Of a DNA stretch of 64,000 nt, positions 35,325 through 51,991 are shown one piece after another. The position numbers and the translations under genes were made by a program. The stretch is from Panulirus ornatus. Lineage: Eukaryota > Arthropoda > Malacostraca > Decapoda > Palinuridae. A model generated the notes under the pieces. That model did no database searches and had not been told where the DNA came from. It was given only the letters and a program-made list of their open reading frames with translations. Where the stretch lies: positions 2,170,701-2,234,700 of the forward strand of contig NC_092262.1 in the NCBI RefSeq assembly GCF_036320965.1, in the 5' to 3' direction. Each line of letters begins with the position of its first letter. Position 1 is the first letter of the stretch.

Positions 35325-36903
35325 ATGACTCATGGTTAGGTGCCTGAGGATTGGCGGAATGCGTGCATAGTGCCATTGTACAAAGGCAAAGGGGATATGA
35401 GTGAGTGCTCAAATTACAGAGGTATAAGTTTGTTGAGTATTCCTGGCAAATTATATGGGAGGGTATTGATTGAGAGGGTGAAGGCATGTACAGAGCATCA
35501 GATTGGGGAAGAGCAGTGTGGTTTCAGAAGTGGTAGAGGATGTGTGGATCAGGTGTTTGCTTTGAAGAATGTATGTGAGAAATACTTAGAAAAGCAAATG
35601 GATTTGTATGTAGCATTTATGGATCTGGAGAAGGCATAATATAGAGTTGATAGAGATGCTCTGTGGAAGGTATTAAGAATATATGGTGTGGGAGGCAAGT
35701 TGTTAGAAGCAGTGAAAAGTTTTAATCGAGGATGTAAGGCATGTGTACGTGTAGGAAGAGAGGAAAGTGATTGGTTCTCAGTGAATATAGGTTTGCGGCA
35801 GGGGTGTGTGAAGTCTCCATGGTTGTTTAATTTGTTTATGGATGGGGTTGTTAGGGAGGTGAATGCAAGAGTTTTGGAAAGAGTGGCAAGTATAAAGTCT
35901 GTTGGGGATGAGAGAGCTTGGGAAGTGAGTCAGTTGTTGTTCGCTGATGATACAGCGCTGGTGGCTGATTCATGTGAGAAACTGCAGAAGCTGGTGACTG
36001 AGTTTGGTAAAGTGTGTGAAAGAAGAAAGTTAAGAGTAAATGTGAATAAGAGCAAGGTTATTAGGTACAGTAGGGTTGAGGGTCAAGTCAATTGGGAGGT
36101 GAGTTTGAATGGAGAAAAACTGGAGGAAGTGAAGTGTTTTAGATATCTGGGAGTGTATCTGGCAGCGGATGGAAACATGGAAGCGGAAGTGGATCATAGG
36201 GTGGGGGAGGGGGCGAAAATTCTGGAAGCCTTGAAGAATATGTGGAAGTCGAGAACATTATCTCGGAAAGCAAAAATGGGTATGTTTGAAGGAATAGTGG
36301 TTCCAACAATGTTGTATGGTTGCGAGGCGTGGACTATGGATAGAGTTATGCGCAGGAGGATGGATGTGCTGGAAATGAGATGTATGAGGAAAATGTGTGG
36401 TGTGAGGTGGTTTGATCGAGTAAGTAACGTAAGGGTAAGAGAGATGTGTGGAAATAAAAAGAGCGTGGTTGAGAGAGCAGAGGAGGGTGTTTTGAAATGG
36501 TTTGGTCACATGGAGAGAATGAGTGAGGAAAGATTGACCAAGAGGATATATGTGTCGGAGGTGGAGGGAACGAGGAGAAGAGGGAGACCAAATTGGAGGT
36601 GGAAAGATGGAGTGAAAAAGATTTTGTGTGATCGGGGCCTGAACATGCAGGAGGGTGAAAGGAGGGCAAGGAATAGAATGAATTGGAGCGATGTGGTATA
36701 CCGGGGCTGACGTGCTGTCAGTGGATTGAATCAAGGCATGTGAAGCGTCTGGGGTAAACCATGGAAAGCTGTGTAGGTATGTATATTTGCGTGTGTGGAC
36801 GTATGTATATACATGTGTATGGGGGTGGGTTGGGCCATTTCTTTCGTCTGTTTCCTTGCGCTACCTCGCAAACGCGGGAGACAGCGACAAAGCAAAAAGA
36901 AAA

Positions 36904-36911
<8 letters not shown>
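35325..36911 (+). mobile_element. RTE-like retrotransposon, 5' truncated
   Basis: Residues about 537-998 and a short-type tail ending in an A-rich run and (TA)n. The frame is open apart from one in-frame stop at 35637-35639, where the Tyr of EKAYDRV should be, inside the first catalytic RT motif. LRQGCVKSP replaces LRQGCVMSP. The normal stop is at 36708-36710. Its tail faces the oppositely oriented copy at 37310-40202. Confidence 0.92.
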
Positions 36912-36977
<66 letters not shown>

Positions 36978-36986
36978 TTATATATT
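36912..36986. repeat. (TA)n microsatellite
   Basis: About 75 bp of TA ending ATGTATTTATATA, between an RTE tail and a non-autonomous element. Confidence 0.97.
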
Positions 36987-40309
<3,323 letters not shown>

Positions 40310-41705
40310 CAAGGGTAAAGGGGAAGAGCGGTTTGTGAATGTCTTGGGAGTAAAGTTTGGGTTAGTGAGAGGACAATAGCAAGTGAAGGAGTAGCACTAC
40401 TCCTGAAACATGAGTTGTGGGAGTATATGATAGAATGTAAGAAAGTAAATTCTAGATTAATATGAGTAAAACTGACAGTTGATGGAGAAAGATGGGTGAT
40501 TACTGGTGCATATGCACCTGGGCATGAGAAGAAAGATCATGAGAGGCAAGTGTTTTGGGAGCAGCTGAATGAGTTTGGTAGTGGTTTTGATGCACAAGAC
40601 CGGGTTGTAATGATCGGTGAATTGAATGCAAAGGTGAGTAATGTGGCAGTTGAGGGAATAATTGGTATACATGGGGTGTTCAGTGTTGTAAATGGAAATG
40701 GTGAAGAGCTTTTAGATTTATTTGCTGAAAATGGACTGGTGATTAGGAATAACTGGTTTAAAAAGCGAGATATACATTAGTATGCGTATGTACGTAGGAG
40801 AGATGGCTAGAGAGCGTTATTGGATTACCTGTTAATTGACAGGCGCGCGAAAGAGAGAGTTTTGGATGTTAATGTGCTGAGATGTGCAACTGGAGGGATG
40901 TCTGATCATTATCTTGTGGAGGCGGAGGTGAAGATTTGAATGGGTTATCAGAAAAGAAGAGAGAATGTTAGTGTGAAGAGGGTGATGAGAGTAAGTGAAC
41001 TTGGGAAGGAGACATGTGTGAGGAAGGACCAGGAGAGTACAGAATGGAAAAAAGGTGAGAACAATGGAGGTAAGGGGAGTGGGGAGGAATGGGATGTATT
41101 TAGGGAAGCAGTGATGGCTTGCGCAAAAGATGCTTGTGGCATGAGAAGCGTGGGAGGTGGGTTGATTAGAAAGGGTAGTGAGTTGTGGGAAGAAGAAGTA
41201 AGATTATCAGTGAAAGAGAAGAGAGAGGCATTCGGACGATTTTTGCAGGGAAAAAATCCAAATGAGTGGGAGTTGTATAAAAGAAAGAGACAGGAGGTCA
41301 AGAGAAAGGTGCAAGAGGTGAAAAAGAGGGCAAATGAGAGTTGGGGTGAGAGAGTATCATTAAATTTTAGGGAGAATGAAAGATGTTCTGGAAGTAGGTA
41401 AATAAAGTGCGTAAGACAAGGAAGCAAATGGGAACTTCAGTGAAGGGGGCTAATGGGGAGGTGACAACAAGTAGTGGTGATGTGAGAAGGAGATGGAGTG
41501 AGTATTGTGAAGGTTTGTTGAATGTGTTTGATGATAGAGTGGCAGATATAGTGTGTTTTGATCGACGTGGTATGCAAAGTGAGAGAGTTCGGGAAAATAA
41601 TTTGGTAAACTGAGAGAAGGTAGTAAAAGCTTTGCGGAAGATGAAAGCCGGCAAGGCAGTAGGCTCGGATGGTATTGCAGTGGAATTTATTAAAAAAGCG
41701 GTGAC
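40310..41705 (+). mobile_element. RTE-like retrotransposon, decayed (copy of 20198-21600)
   Basis: Residues about 57-525, with the same 5' end point and many of the same stops as 20198-21600 (for example the TGA before the ATGGGTTATCAG stretch and the stop after NNLVN). It adds changes of its own. It is non-coding. Confidence 0.9.
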
Positions 41706-44530
41706 TGTATTTTTTACGGGTTGGTAAGGTTATTTAAGTATGAAATTTTCCGGGTAAAGGGGGGCCAAGGATTGGGGGAAAATTCTTCCCTTTTTCCATT
41801 GTAAAAAAGGAAAAGGGGAATCAGTGAGTGCTAAATTAAAGGTAAAAAATTTTGGTTGAGTTTTCCGGGGAAATTTATGGGGGGGTTTTTGAGGGGGGGA
41901 AAAGGGAAATGTACAGGGGCAAAATTTGGGGGAGAGTGTGTTTCAGAAGTGGTTAAATTGTTTTGGATCGGGTTTTCCCTTTGAAGAATGAAATGGAGAA
42001 ATACTTAAAAAGCAAATGGTTTGTATTTAGCATTTATGGTTTTGGGGGGTGGAATATGATAATTTGATAGAATGCCCCGGGGAAAGTAAAAAATTTTGGT
42101 GGGGAGGCAAGTTGTTAAAGCAGTAAAAAATTTTTATCAAAAAAATGTGGGATGTTTTCCTTGTAGGAAAAGGGGAAAAGTGATTGGTTTCTGTAAATTG
42201 TTTTTTTTGCGGCAGGGGTTGAATTCTCCTTTTTTTATTTTTTTTGGGGGAGGGGGTTTTTTGGGAGGTGAAGAAAAGATTTTTGGGGAAAGGGGGGGAA
42301 AAGTATGCATTTTGGTTTGGATAAAGAGGCGGGGAAGTGATCATTTGTTTTTTGCTGATGTTCAGCGCTGGGGGCTGTTCATGTGGAAACTCAAAAGCGG
42401 GAAATGATTTTGGAAAAAGTGTGTGAAAGAAGAAAGCTGAGAGAAAAAGTGAAAAGAGCAAGGTTATTAGGTACAGAAAGGGTTTGGGGGGGACATGTCA
42501 ATTGGGAGGTGAGTTTAAAATGGAGAGAAAAGGGGAGGAATTTGAAGTTTTTTAAATTTACCTGGGAGTAGATTAGGCAGGGGGTGAAACCCTTTGGAAG
42601 CAAAAATGTTTTAAATGGGGGGGCGGGGGGGAAAAGTTCTGGGATCTTTGGGAAAGAAGGGTTTTAAAAGTCGAGAAAAAATTATCTCGGAAAGCAAAAA
42701 TGGGTATCTTGGGGGAAAATTGTTTTTCCAAAAAAAGTTTTCCATTATGAAACCAGTTCTCCCCTGGAACTTCTTCACCCCAAGCCTCCTTAACAAGCCC
42801 CAACTTACACTTATCACTTTCTCCCCCCAAAATTCTCCCTTCTTTTCTGAAACCCCCTACACATCTTCACCTTTCACCTCCAAAAAATAATGATTCGACA
42901 ACCCTCCACCCCCTTCAAAATCAGCACTTTAAATTCCCGGGAAATCTCTCTTTTCGCGCGCCCTTAATTAACACGTAATCCAATAACCTCTCTGGGCCCT
43001 CTCTCCTACTTACAAAACGTTTCTTTGTAAAAACTCGCTTTTTAAAATTAAAGGGATTTCCCCAAACACCAGTCCTTTTTCCGGGACAAAAAACACAGGC
43101 TCTTTACCATTTCCTTTTTCAAAAACTGAACCCACCATGTTCACCAATTTTTCCCCCCAAATGCCATATTACTTTACCTTTGATTCAAATACCCTTTTAC
43201 TATAACCCCGGGCCGTGCATCAAAACTACTAACACGTTCACTCAAAATCTCCCCAAAAAAATTGGGCCCCTTTATGATCTTTCTTTCAAGCCCCCGGTTT
43301 CATAGCACCAATAAACACCCCCCCCCTCTCCCTCCACTTTTAGTTTTATCCCCTATTAATCTAGAGTTTACTTTCTTACACTTTATCACCTACTCCCCCA
43401 AAATTTTTTGTTTCAGGGGTAGTGGCCCAAAAGCCTTCCCTTGCTTTGCCTCTTTACAACCCCCGACTTTACTCACAAAAAATTCCCCAAAACCCTTTTT
43501 TCCCCTTTTGCTTTATCTTCCCTTTTTACTCAGCGCCAAAACATCCAGGTTCCTTTCCCCAGCATACTACCTATCATTCTTTTTTTATCTTGGTTACAAT
43601 CAACACATTTATAAACCGAATTTAAGTCTTCGAGGAGGATGAGCACACCCCCCGTTGTCATTCTTCTGTTTTCCGATTTAGAATCAAAAATGGTATGTTT
43701 GAAGAATAGTGGTTCCGACAATGTTATATGCTTGCGAGTCGTGGGCTATCGCATAGAGTTGTGCGGAGGAGGGTGGATGTGCTGGAAAATGTGATGTTTT
43801 TAGGACAATATGTGTTGTGAGGTGGCTTGATCGAGTAAGTAAAACTAGGTTAAGAGAGATGTGTGGTAGTAAAATGCTTGTGGGTTGTGAGAGCAAAAAA
43901 AGGTTGTTTTGAAAATTGGGTGGTCACATGGACCAGAAGAGTTGAGGAATGGATTGACCAAAAGGATATATGTGTCAGAGGTTGAGGGGACGTGGAGAAG
44001 TGGAAGACCAAAATTGGAGATGGAAAGATATAGTGAAAAAAAGATTTTTTAGTGATCGAGGCTGAACAGCAGGAGATCTGAAGGCTTGAAAGGAATAGTG
44101 GAATTGAACAATGAGGTATACCGGGGTCGGACGTGCTGTCAGTGGATTGAACCTGGGCATTGAAACGTCGGCTACACTATGGAAGTGTGTGTGGGTCCTG
44201 GATGTGGAATGGAGCTGGGTTTTGGGTCATCATTACATGACAGCTAGAGACTTAGTTTGAATGAATGTTAGCCTTTGTTGTCTTTTTCTGCGCTACGTCG
44301 CGACATGCGGGGAGGGAGGTTATTATTTCTATGTGGCGGGGTGGGCGAGGAATGAACAAAGGCAGACAGAATAATGATCTAAATGTGTGATGTTGTTATG
44401 TCTGGATGTGATTATATGTATACGTTAGATGTATTAGTATGTATATTGTGTGTTTCCTTGCGGTACTCGCTAACGGGGAGACAGCGACAAAGCAAAATAA
44501 TAAGAAAAAAAAAAGAAAAAAAAAATATAC
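41706..44530 (+). other. Error-rich copy of the RTE cluster at 22.7-25.5 kb
   Basis: Matches 22690-25481 in order: RT residues, inverted endonuclease segment, residues 853-998, long tail. It is full of length changes in G, A, C and T runs and small indels. The same sequence is clean at 22.7-25.5 kb, and the change of quality is abrupt near 41706. It skips the tandem RT duplication present at 21.6-22.7 kb. It looks like unpolished sequence rather than ordinary decay. Confidence 0.75.
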
Positions 44531-44652
44531 TTACAATATAGTATATCTATATTATATTATATATATATTATATTATATATCTATATATATATATTATATA
44601 TATATAGTATATTTATATATATATATATATATATATTTTTATATATATATAT
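44526..44652. repeat. Degenerate TA-rich repeat
   Basis: TA repeat with frequent TATT and CTAT interruptions, unlike the clean tracts elsewhere. It lies inside the low-quality stretch and may be a badly resolved (TA)n. Confidence 0.8.
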
Positions 44653-44700
44653 TTTTTTTTTTTTTTTTGCTTTTCGCTGGTTCTCCGCGTTTGCGGGGAT
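44653..44700 (-). mobile_element. RTE tail remnant at gap
   Basis: A T run followed by a corrupted version of the terminal hairpin region (GCTTTTCGCTGG, TCCGCGTTTGCGG) up to the gap. Confidence 0.6.
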
Positions 44701-44800
44701 NNNNNNNNNNNNNNNNNNNNNNNNNNNNNNNNNNNNNNNNNNNNNNNNNNNNNNNNNNNNNNNNNNNNNNNNNNNNNNNNNNNNNNNNNNNNNNNNNNNN
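44701..44800. other. Assembly gap, 100 N
   Basis: Exactly 100 N. The sequences to the left and right are copies of the same cluster in opposite orientations. Confidence 0.99.
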
Positions 44801-46524
44801 TTTCTCACATACATTCTCAAAGCAAATACCTGATCCACACATTCTCTACCACTTCTGAAACTACACTGCTCTTCCCCATCTTGATGCTCCTGACATGCCC
44901 TTAAACCCTCATCAATCAAACCACCTCCCCTTATAATTTACCAGGAATACTCCAACAAACTTATAACCTCTGTAATTTGAGCACTCACTCTTATCCCCTT
45001 TGCCTTTATACAATGGGCACTACGCACGAAATTCCGCCAATCTCAGGCACCTCACCATGAATCATACATACATTAAATATTTTACATCCAATTTTTAAAA
45101 ATCCTAACCAACCATCAACAATACAGTTACCGCCTTTTTTAATAAATTCTCACTGCAATACCATCCAAGCCTTACCTGCCTTCCGCTTTTCATCTTCCGG
45201 AAAGCTTTTACTACCTCCTCTCAGTTTACCATATCAAATTTTCCCTAAATCTCTCACTTTGCATACCACGTCGATCAAAACCACTTTATTGCCACTCTAT
45301 TATCAAATACATTCAACAAACCTTCATAATACACACTCCATCTCCTTCTCACATCACCACTACTTGTTGTCACCTCCCCATTAGCCCCCTTCACTGAAGT
45401 TCCCATTTGCTCCCTTGTCTTACGCACTTTATTTACCTACTTCCAGAACATCTTTTTATTCTACCTAAAATTTAATGATACTCTCTCACCCCAACTCTCA
45501 TTTGCCCTCTTTTTCACCTCTTGCACCTTTCTCTTGACCTCCTGTCTCTTTCTTTTATACAACTCCCACTCATTTGGATTTTTTCCCTGCAAAAATCATC
45601 CGAATGCCTCTCTCTTCTCTTTCACTGATAATCTTACTTCTTCTTCCCACAACTCACTACCCTTTCTAATCAACTCACCTCCCACGCTTCTCATGCCACA
45701 AGCATCTTTTGCGCAAGCCATCACTGCTTCCCTAAATACATCCCATTCCTCCCCCACTCCCCTTACCTCCATTGTTCTCACCTTTTTCCATTCTGTACTC
45801 TCCTGGTCCTTCCTCACACATGTCTCCTTCCCAAGTTCACTTACTCTCATCACCCTCTTCACCCTAACATTCTCTCTTCTTTTCTTATAACCCATTCAAA
45901 TCTTCACCTCCGCCTCCACAAGATAATGATCAGACATCCCTCCAGTTGCACATCTCAGCACATTAACATCCAAAACTCTCTTTCGCGCGCCTGTCAATTA
46001 ACACGTAATTCAATAACGCTCTCTAGCCATCTCTCCTACTTACATACGCATACTTATGTATATCTCGCTTTTTAAACAAGGTATTCCCAATCACCAGTCC
46101 TTTTTCAGCAAATAAATCTACAAGCTCTTCACCATTTCCATTTACAACATTGAACACCCCATGTATACCAATTATTCCCTCAACTGCCACATTACTCACC
46201 TTTGCATTTAAATCACCGATCATTACAACCCGGTCTTTTGCATCAAAACCACTACCACACTCATTCAGCTGCTCCCAAAACACTTGCCTCTCATGATCTT
46301 TCTTCTCAAGCCCCGGTGCATATGCACCAATAATCACCCATCTTTCTCCATGAACTGTCAGTTTTACTCATATTAATCTAGAATTTACTTTCTTACATTC
46401 TATCACATACTCCCACAACTCATGTTTCAGGAGTAGTGCTACTACTTCACTTGCTATTGTCCTCTCACTAACCCCTGACTTTACTCCCAAGACATTCTGA
46501 AACCACTCTTCACCTTTACCCTTG
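44801..46524 (-). mobile_element. RTE-like retrotransposon, decayed (inverted copy of 20198-21905)
   Basis: Residues about 57-625 on the minus strand, with the same 5' end point at Lys57 next to TA. The part from 44801 to about 45350 has many small indels; the rest is clean. It shares stops with the copies at 20.2 and 40.3 kb. Confidence 0.88.
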
Positions 46525-46530
46525 ATATGT

Positions 46531-46610
<80 letters not shown>
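46525..46610. repeat. (TA)n microsatellite
   Basis: About 86 bp of TA, with ATGTATACATACAT at its left end. Confidence 0.97.
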
Positions 46611-47440
46611 TTTTTTTTTTTTTTTTATACTTTGTCGCTGTCTCCCGCGTTTGCGAGGTAGCGCAAGGAAACAGACGAAAGAAATGGCCCAACCCCCCCC
46701 CCCCATACACATGTACATACACACGTCCACACACGCAAATATACATACCTACACAGCTTTCCATGGTTTACCCCAGACGCTTCACATGCCTTGATTCAAT
46801 CCACTGACAGCACGTCAACCCCTGTATACCACATCGCTCCAATTCACTCTATTCCTTCCCCTCCTTTCACCCTCCTGCATGTTCAGGCCCCGATCACACA
46901 AAATCTTTTTCACTCCATCTTTCCACCTCCAATTTGGTCTCCCTCTTCTCCTCGTTCCCTCCACCTCCGACACATATATCCTCTTGGTCAATCTTTCCTC
47001 ACTCATTCTCTCCATGTGCCCAAACCATTTCAAAACACCCTCTTCTGCTCTCTCAACCACGCTCTTTTTATTTCCACACATCTCTCTTACCCTTACGTTA
47101 CTTACTCGATCAAACCACCTCACACCACACATTGTCCTCAAACATCTCATTTCCAGCACATCCATCCTCCTGCGCACAACTCTATCCATAGCCCACGCCT
47201 CGCAACCATACAACATTGTTGGAACCACTATTCCTTCAAACATACCCATTTTTGCTTTCCGAGATAATGTTCTCGACTTCCACACATTTTTCAAGGCTCC
47301 CAAAATTTTCGCCCCCTCCCCCACCCTATGATCCACTTCCGCTTCCATGGTTCCATCCGCTGACAGATCCACTCCCAGATATCTAAAACACTTCACTTCC
47401 TCCAGTTTTTCTCCATTCAAACTCACCTCCCAATTGACTT
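46611..47440 (-). mobile_element. RTE-like retrotransposon, 3' fragment
   Basis: Short-type tail, stop at 46815-46817, and an open frame for residues about 795-998. The 5' end shows a small duplication (GACTTAATTGACTTAATA) before the TA sequence. Confidence 0.92.
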
Positions 47441-47454
47441 GACTTAATTGACTT

Positions 47455-48259
<805 letters not shown>

Positions 48260-48262
<3 letters not shown>

Positions 48263-50052
48263 ATGATAGAGTGGCAGATATAGGGTGTTTTGGTCGAGGT
48301 GGTGTGCAAAGTGAGAGGGTTGGGGAAAATGATTTGGTAAAAGAGAAGAGGTAGTGAAAGCTTTACGGAAGATGAAAGCCGACAAGGCAGCAGGTTTGGA
48401 TGGTATTGCAGTGGAATTTATTAAAAAAGGGGGTGACTGTATTGTTGACTGGTTGGTAAGGTTATTTAATGTGTGTATGACTCATGGTGAGGTGCCTGAG
48501 GATTGGCGGAATGCGCACATAGTGCCATTGTACAAAGGCAAAGGGGATAAGAGTGAGTGCTCAAATTACAGAGGTATAAGTTTGTTGAGTATTCCTGGTA
48601 AATTATATGGGAGGGTATTGATTGAGAGGGTGAAGGCATGTACAGAGCATCAGATTGCGGAAGAGCAGTGTGGTTTCAGAAGTGGTGGAGGATGTGTGGA
48701 TAAGGTGTTTGCTTTGAAGAATGTATGTGAGAAATACTTAGAAAAGCAAATGGATTTGTATGTAGCATTTATGGATCTGGAGAAGGCATATGATAGAGTT
48801 GATAGAAATGCTCTGTGGAAGGTATTAAGAATATATGGTGTGGGAGGAAAGTTGTTAGAAGCAGTGAAAAGTTTTTATCGAGGATGTAAGGCATGTGTAC
48901 GTGTAGGAAGAGAGGAAAGTGATTGGTTCTCAGTGAATGTAGGTTTGCGGCAGGGGTGTGTGATGTCTCCATGGTTGTTTAATTTGTTTATGGATGGGTT
49001 GTTAGGGAGGTGAATGCAAGAGTTTTGGAAAGAGGGGCAAGTATGAAGTCTGTTGGGGATGAGAGAGCTTGGGAAGTGAGTCAGTTGTTGTTCGCTGATG
49101 ATACAGCGCTGGTGGCTGATTCATGTGAGAAACTGCAGAAGCTGGTGACTGAGTTTGGTAAAGTGTGTGAAAGAAGAAAGTTAAGAGTAAATGTGAATAA
49201 GAGCAAGGTTATTAGGTACAGTAGGGTTGAGGGTCAAGTCAATTGCGAGGTGAGTTTGAATGGAGAAAAACTGGAGGAAGTGAAGTGTTTTAGATATCTG
49301 GGAGTGGATCTGGCAGCGGATGGAACCATGGAAGCGGAAGTGGATCATAGGGTGGGGGAGGGGGCGAAAATTCTGGGGCCTTGAAGAATGTGTGGAAGTC
49401 GAGAACATTATCTCGGAAAGCAAAAATGGGTATGTTTGAAGGAATAGTGGTTCCAACAGTGTTGTATGGTTGCGAGGCGTGGGCTATGGATAGAGTTGTG
49501 CGCAGGAGGATGGATGTGCTGGAAATGAGATGTTTGAGGACAATGTGTGGTGTGAGGTGGTTTGATCGAGTAAGTAACGTAAGGGTAAGAGAGATGTGTG
49601 GAAATAAAAAGAGCGTGGTTGAGAGAGCAGAAGAGGGTGTTTTGAAGTGGTTTGGGCACATGGAGAGAATGAGTGAGGAAAGATTGACCAAGAGGATATA
49701 TGTGTCGGAGGTGGAGGGAACGAGGAGAAGAGGGAGACCAAATTGGAGGTGGAAAGATGGAGTGAAAAAGATTTTGTGTGATCGGGGCCTGAACATGCAG
49801 GAGGGTTAAAGGAGGGCAAGGAATAGAGTGAATTAGATCGATGTGGTACACCGGGGTTGACGTGCTGTCAGTGGATTTAATCAGGGCACGTGAATCGTTT
49901 GGGTAAACCATGGAATGTTGTCTAGGTATGTATATTTGCGTGTGTGGACGTATGTATATACATGTGTATGGGGGTGGGTTGGGCCATTTCTTTCGTCTGT
50001 TTCCTTGCGCTACCTCGGAAACGCGGGAGACAGCGACAAAGCAAAGAAAAGG

Positions 50053-50055
<3 letters not shown>
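48260..50055 (+). mobile_element. RTE-like retrotransposon, 3' arm of an inversion
   Basis: Residues about 466-998 and a short-type tail. RT motifs [20 protein letters not shown] and FADDT are intact. Frame breaks: near 48345 (lost base), 48999 (lost G) and 49377 (2-bp loss), and a nonsense codon after NMQEG at 49807-49809. That nonsense codon and tail details are shared with the copies at 11297 and 27846. Confidence 0.92.
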
Positions 50056-50125
<70 letters not shown>

Positions 50126-50147
50126 GTATATATATATATATATATAT
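50056..50147. repeat. (TA)n microsatellite
   Basis: About 92 bp of TA with TTTA and GTA interruptions, between an RTE tail and the 3' end of a PLE. Confidence 0.97.
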
Positions 50148-50180
50148 TGGAAACGATCACAATTTTGCACGTAATCAAGA

Positions 50181-50216
50181 TATTCCTATGAGTCCACGGG
50201 GAAATGAAACACTATA
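50181..50216. repeat. PLE terminal inverted repeat, 3' side
   Basis: TATTCCTATGAGTCCACGG and following bases; the reverse complement of this stretch recurs at 51381-51414 with a few differences. Confidence 0.88.
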
Positions 50217-51380
50217 AGTTCCCAAGTGCACTTTCGTGTAAAAACCACATCATTAGGGGAGACACAAGAGAGAAATATAAGTCAGTTGATATACATCGAC
50301 GAGACGAAGGTATGACGACTTTTTTTAAACATGCGATTGTACAAGATATACTACGAACGTTCATAAACTTATCATTTTACAAATTTTTCTCCAATAAAGT
50401 TATCTAATTTGTATAGACCTTCACTAATGTTAACATCATAATTTTTTGTGTATTTAGTGGTAATAGAGTTATAGTTACTAACTGAGATGGCATTACTCCA
50501 GTCAATTCAATGATCATAGTTTTTACTGTGATCAAACAAGCCATTTGATTCTTGTTGCTTATGACTAACAGACAGATTCTTACTAGTCTGCCCAACATAA
50601 AATTTATCACAATTTCCACTTAGCACTTTATAGATGCATCCATGAGAATTTCTTTTGGTGAATTCCTGATTAAGATATTTTTTATAGTATTATTGTTGCT
50701 GAAGGCAACATTTACATTAAAGGATTTAAGCAACATGAGAAGTAAAGTCAAATTATCGTTAAAAGGGAGAACTAAAAGTTTCTTTGTGTCAATGGGAGGT
50801 TTGAGCTCAACTCTATAAAATAATTTCTTTGTTAAAGGATTTATCAATGAAAGATCTAGGGTACTTTTACTTAGATCCAATGGAATATATTTTCTCAAAC
50901 TCATCCTCAATAAACTAAGGACTGCAAATACGTAATAACCCTAATGAACATTAATTGAAATGATACTTTAACTCTGTCATGATGAGATGAGTAATAATGA
51001 TATATATGAGCATACATTGGTAAGTTTACTGTATATGCTAAACTTTAAACTTGTTTCCTTGCCTTTGGGTCATTCAATCTAAAAATGGTAACATACCATA
51101 ATTTTCATTTTCTCCAGTTAATTTGATGGAAGGCACTAAATTGTTAAGTAAGGGGAGAAATATTTGTAAGTTTTCATTTGTTGGCCAAACACAAAGCCTA
51201 TCATCTACATACCTAAACCACATTGCATTAGAAGGTAAGATATCCTTTAGTAATTTTGTTTCCAAAAAAATTCAGATAAAGATTACTTAGCACAGGCGAT
51301 AGAGCGTTACCCATTGCCATATCAAATTTCTGATCATGATTATCTTCATTGAATTGAAATACACAGTCTTTTATACACAA

Positions 51381-51991
<611 letters not shown>

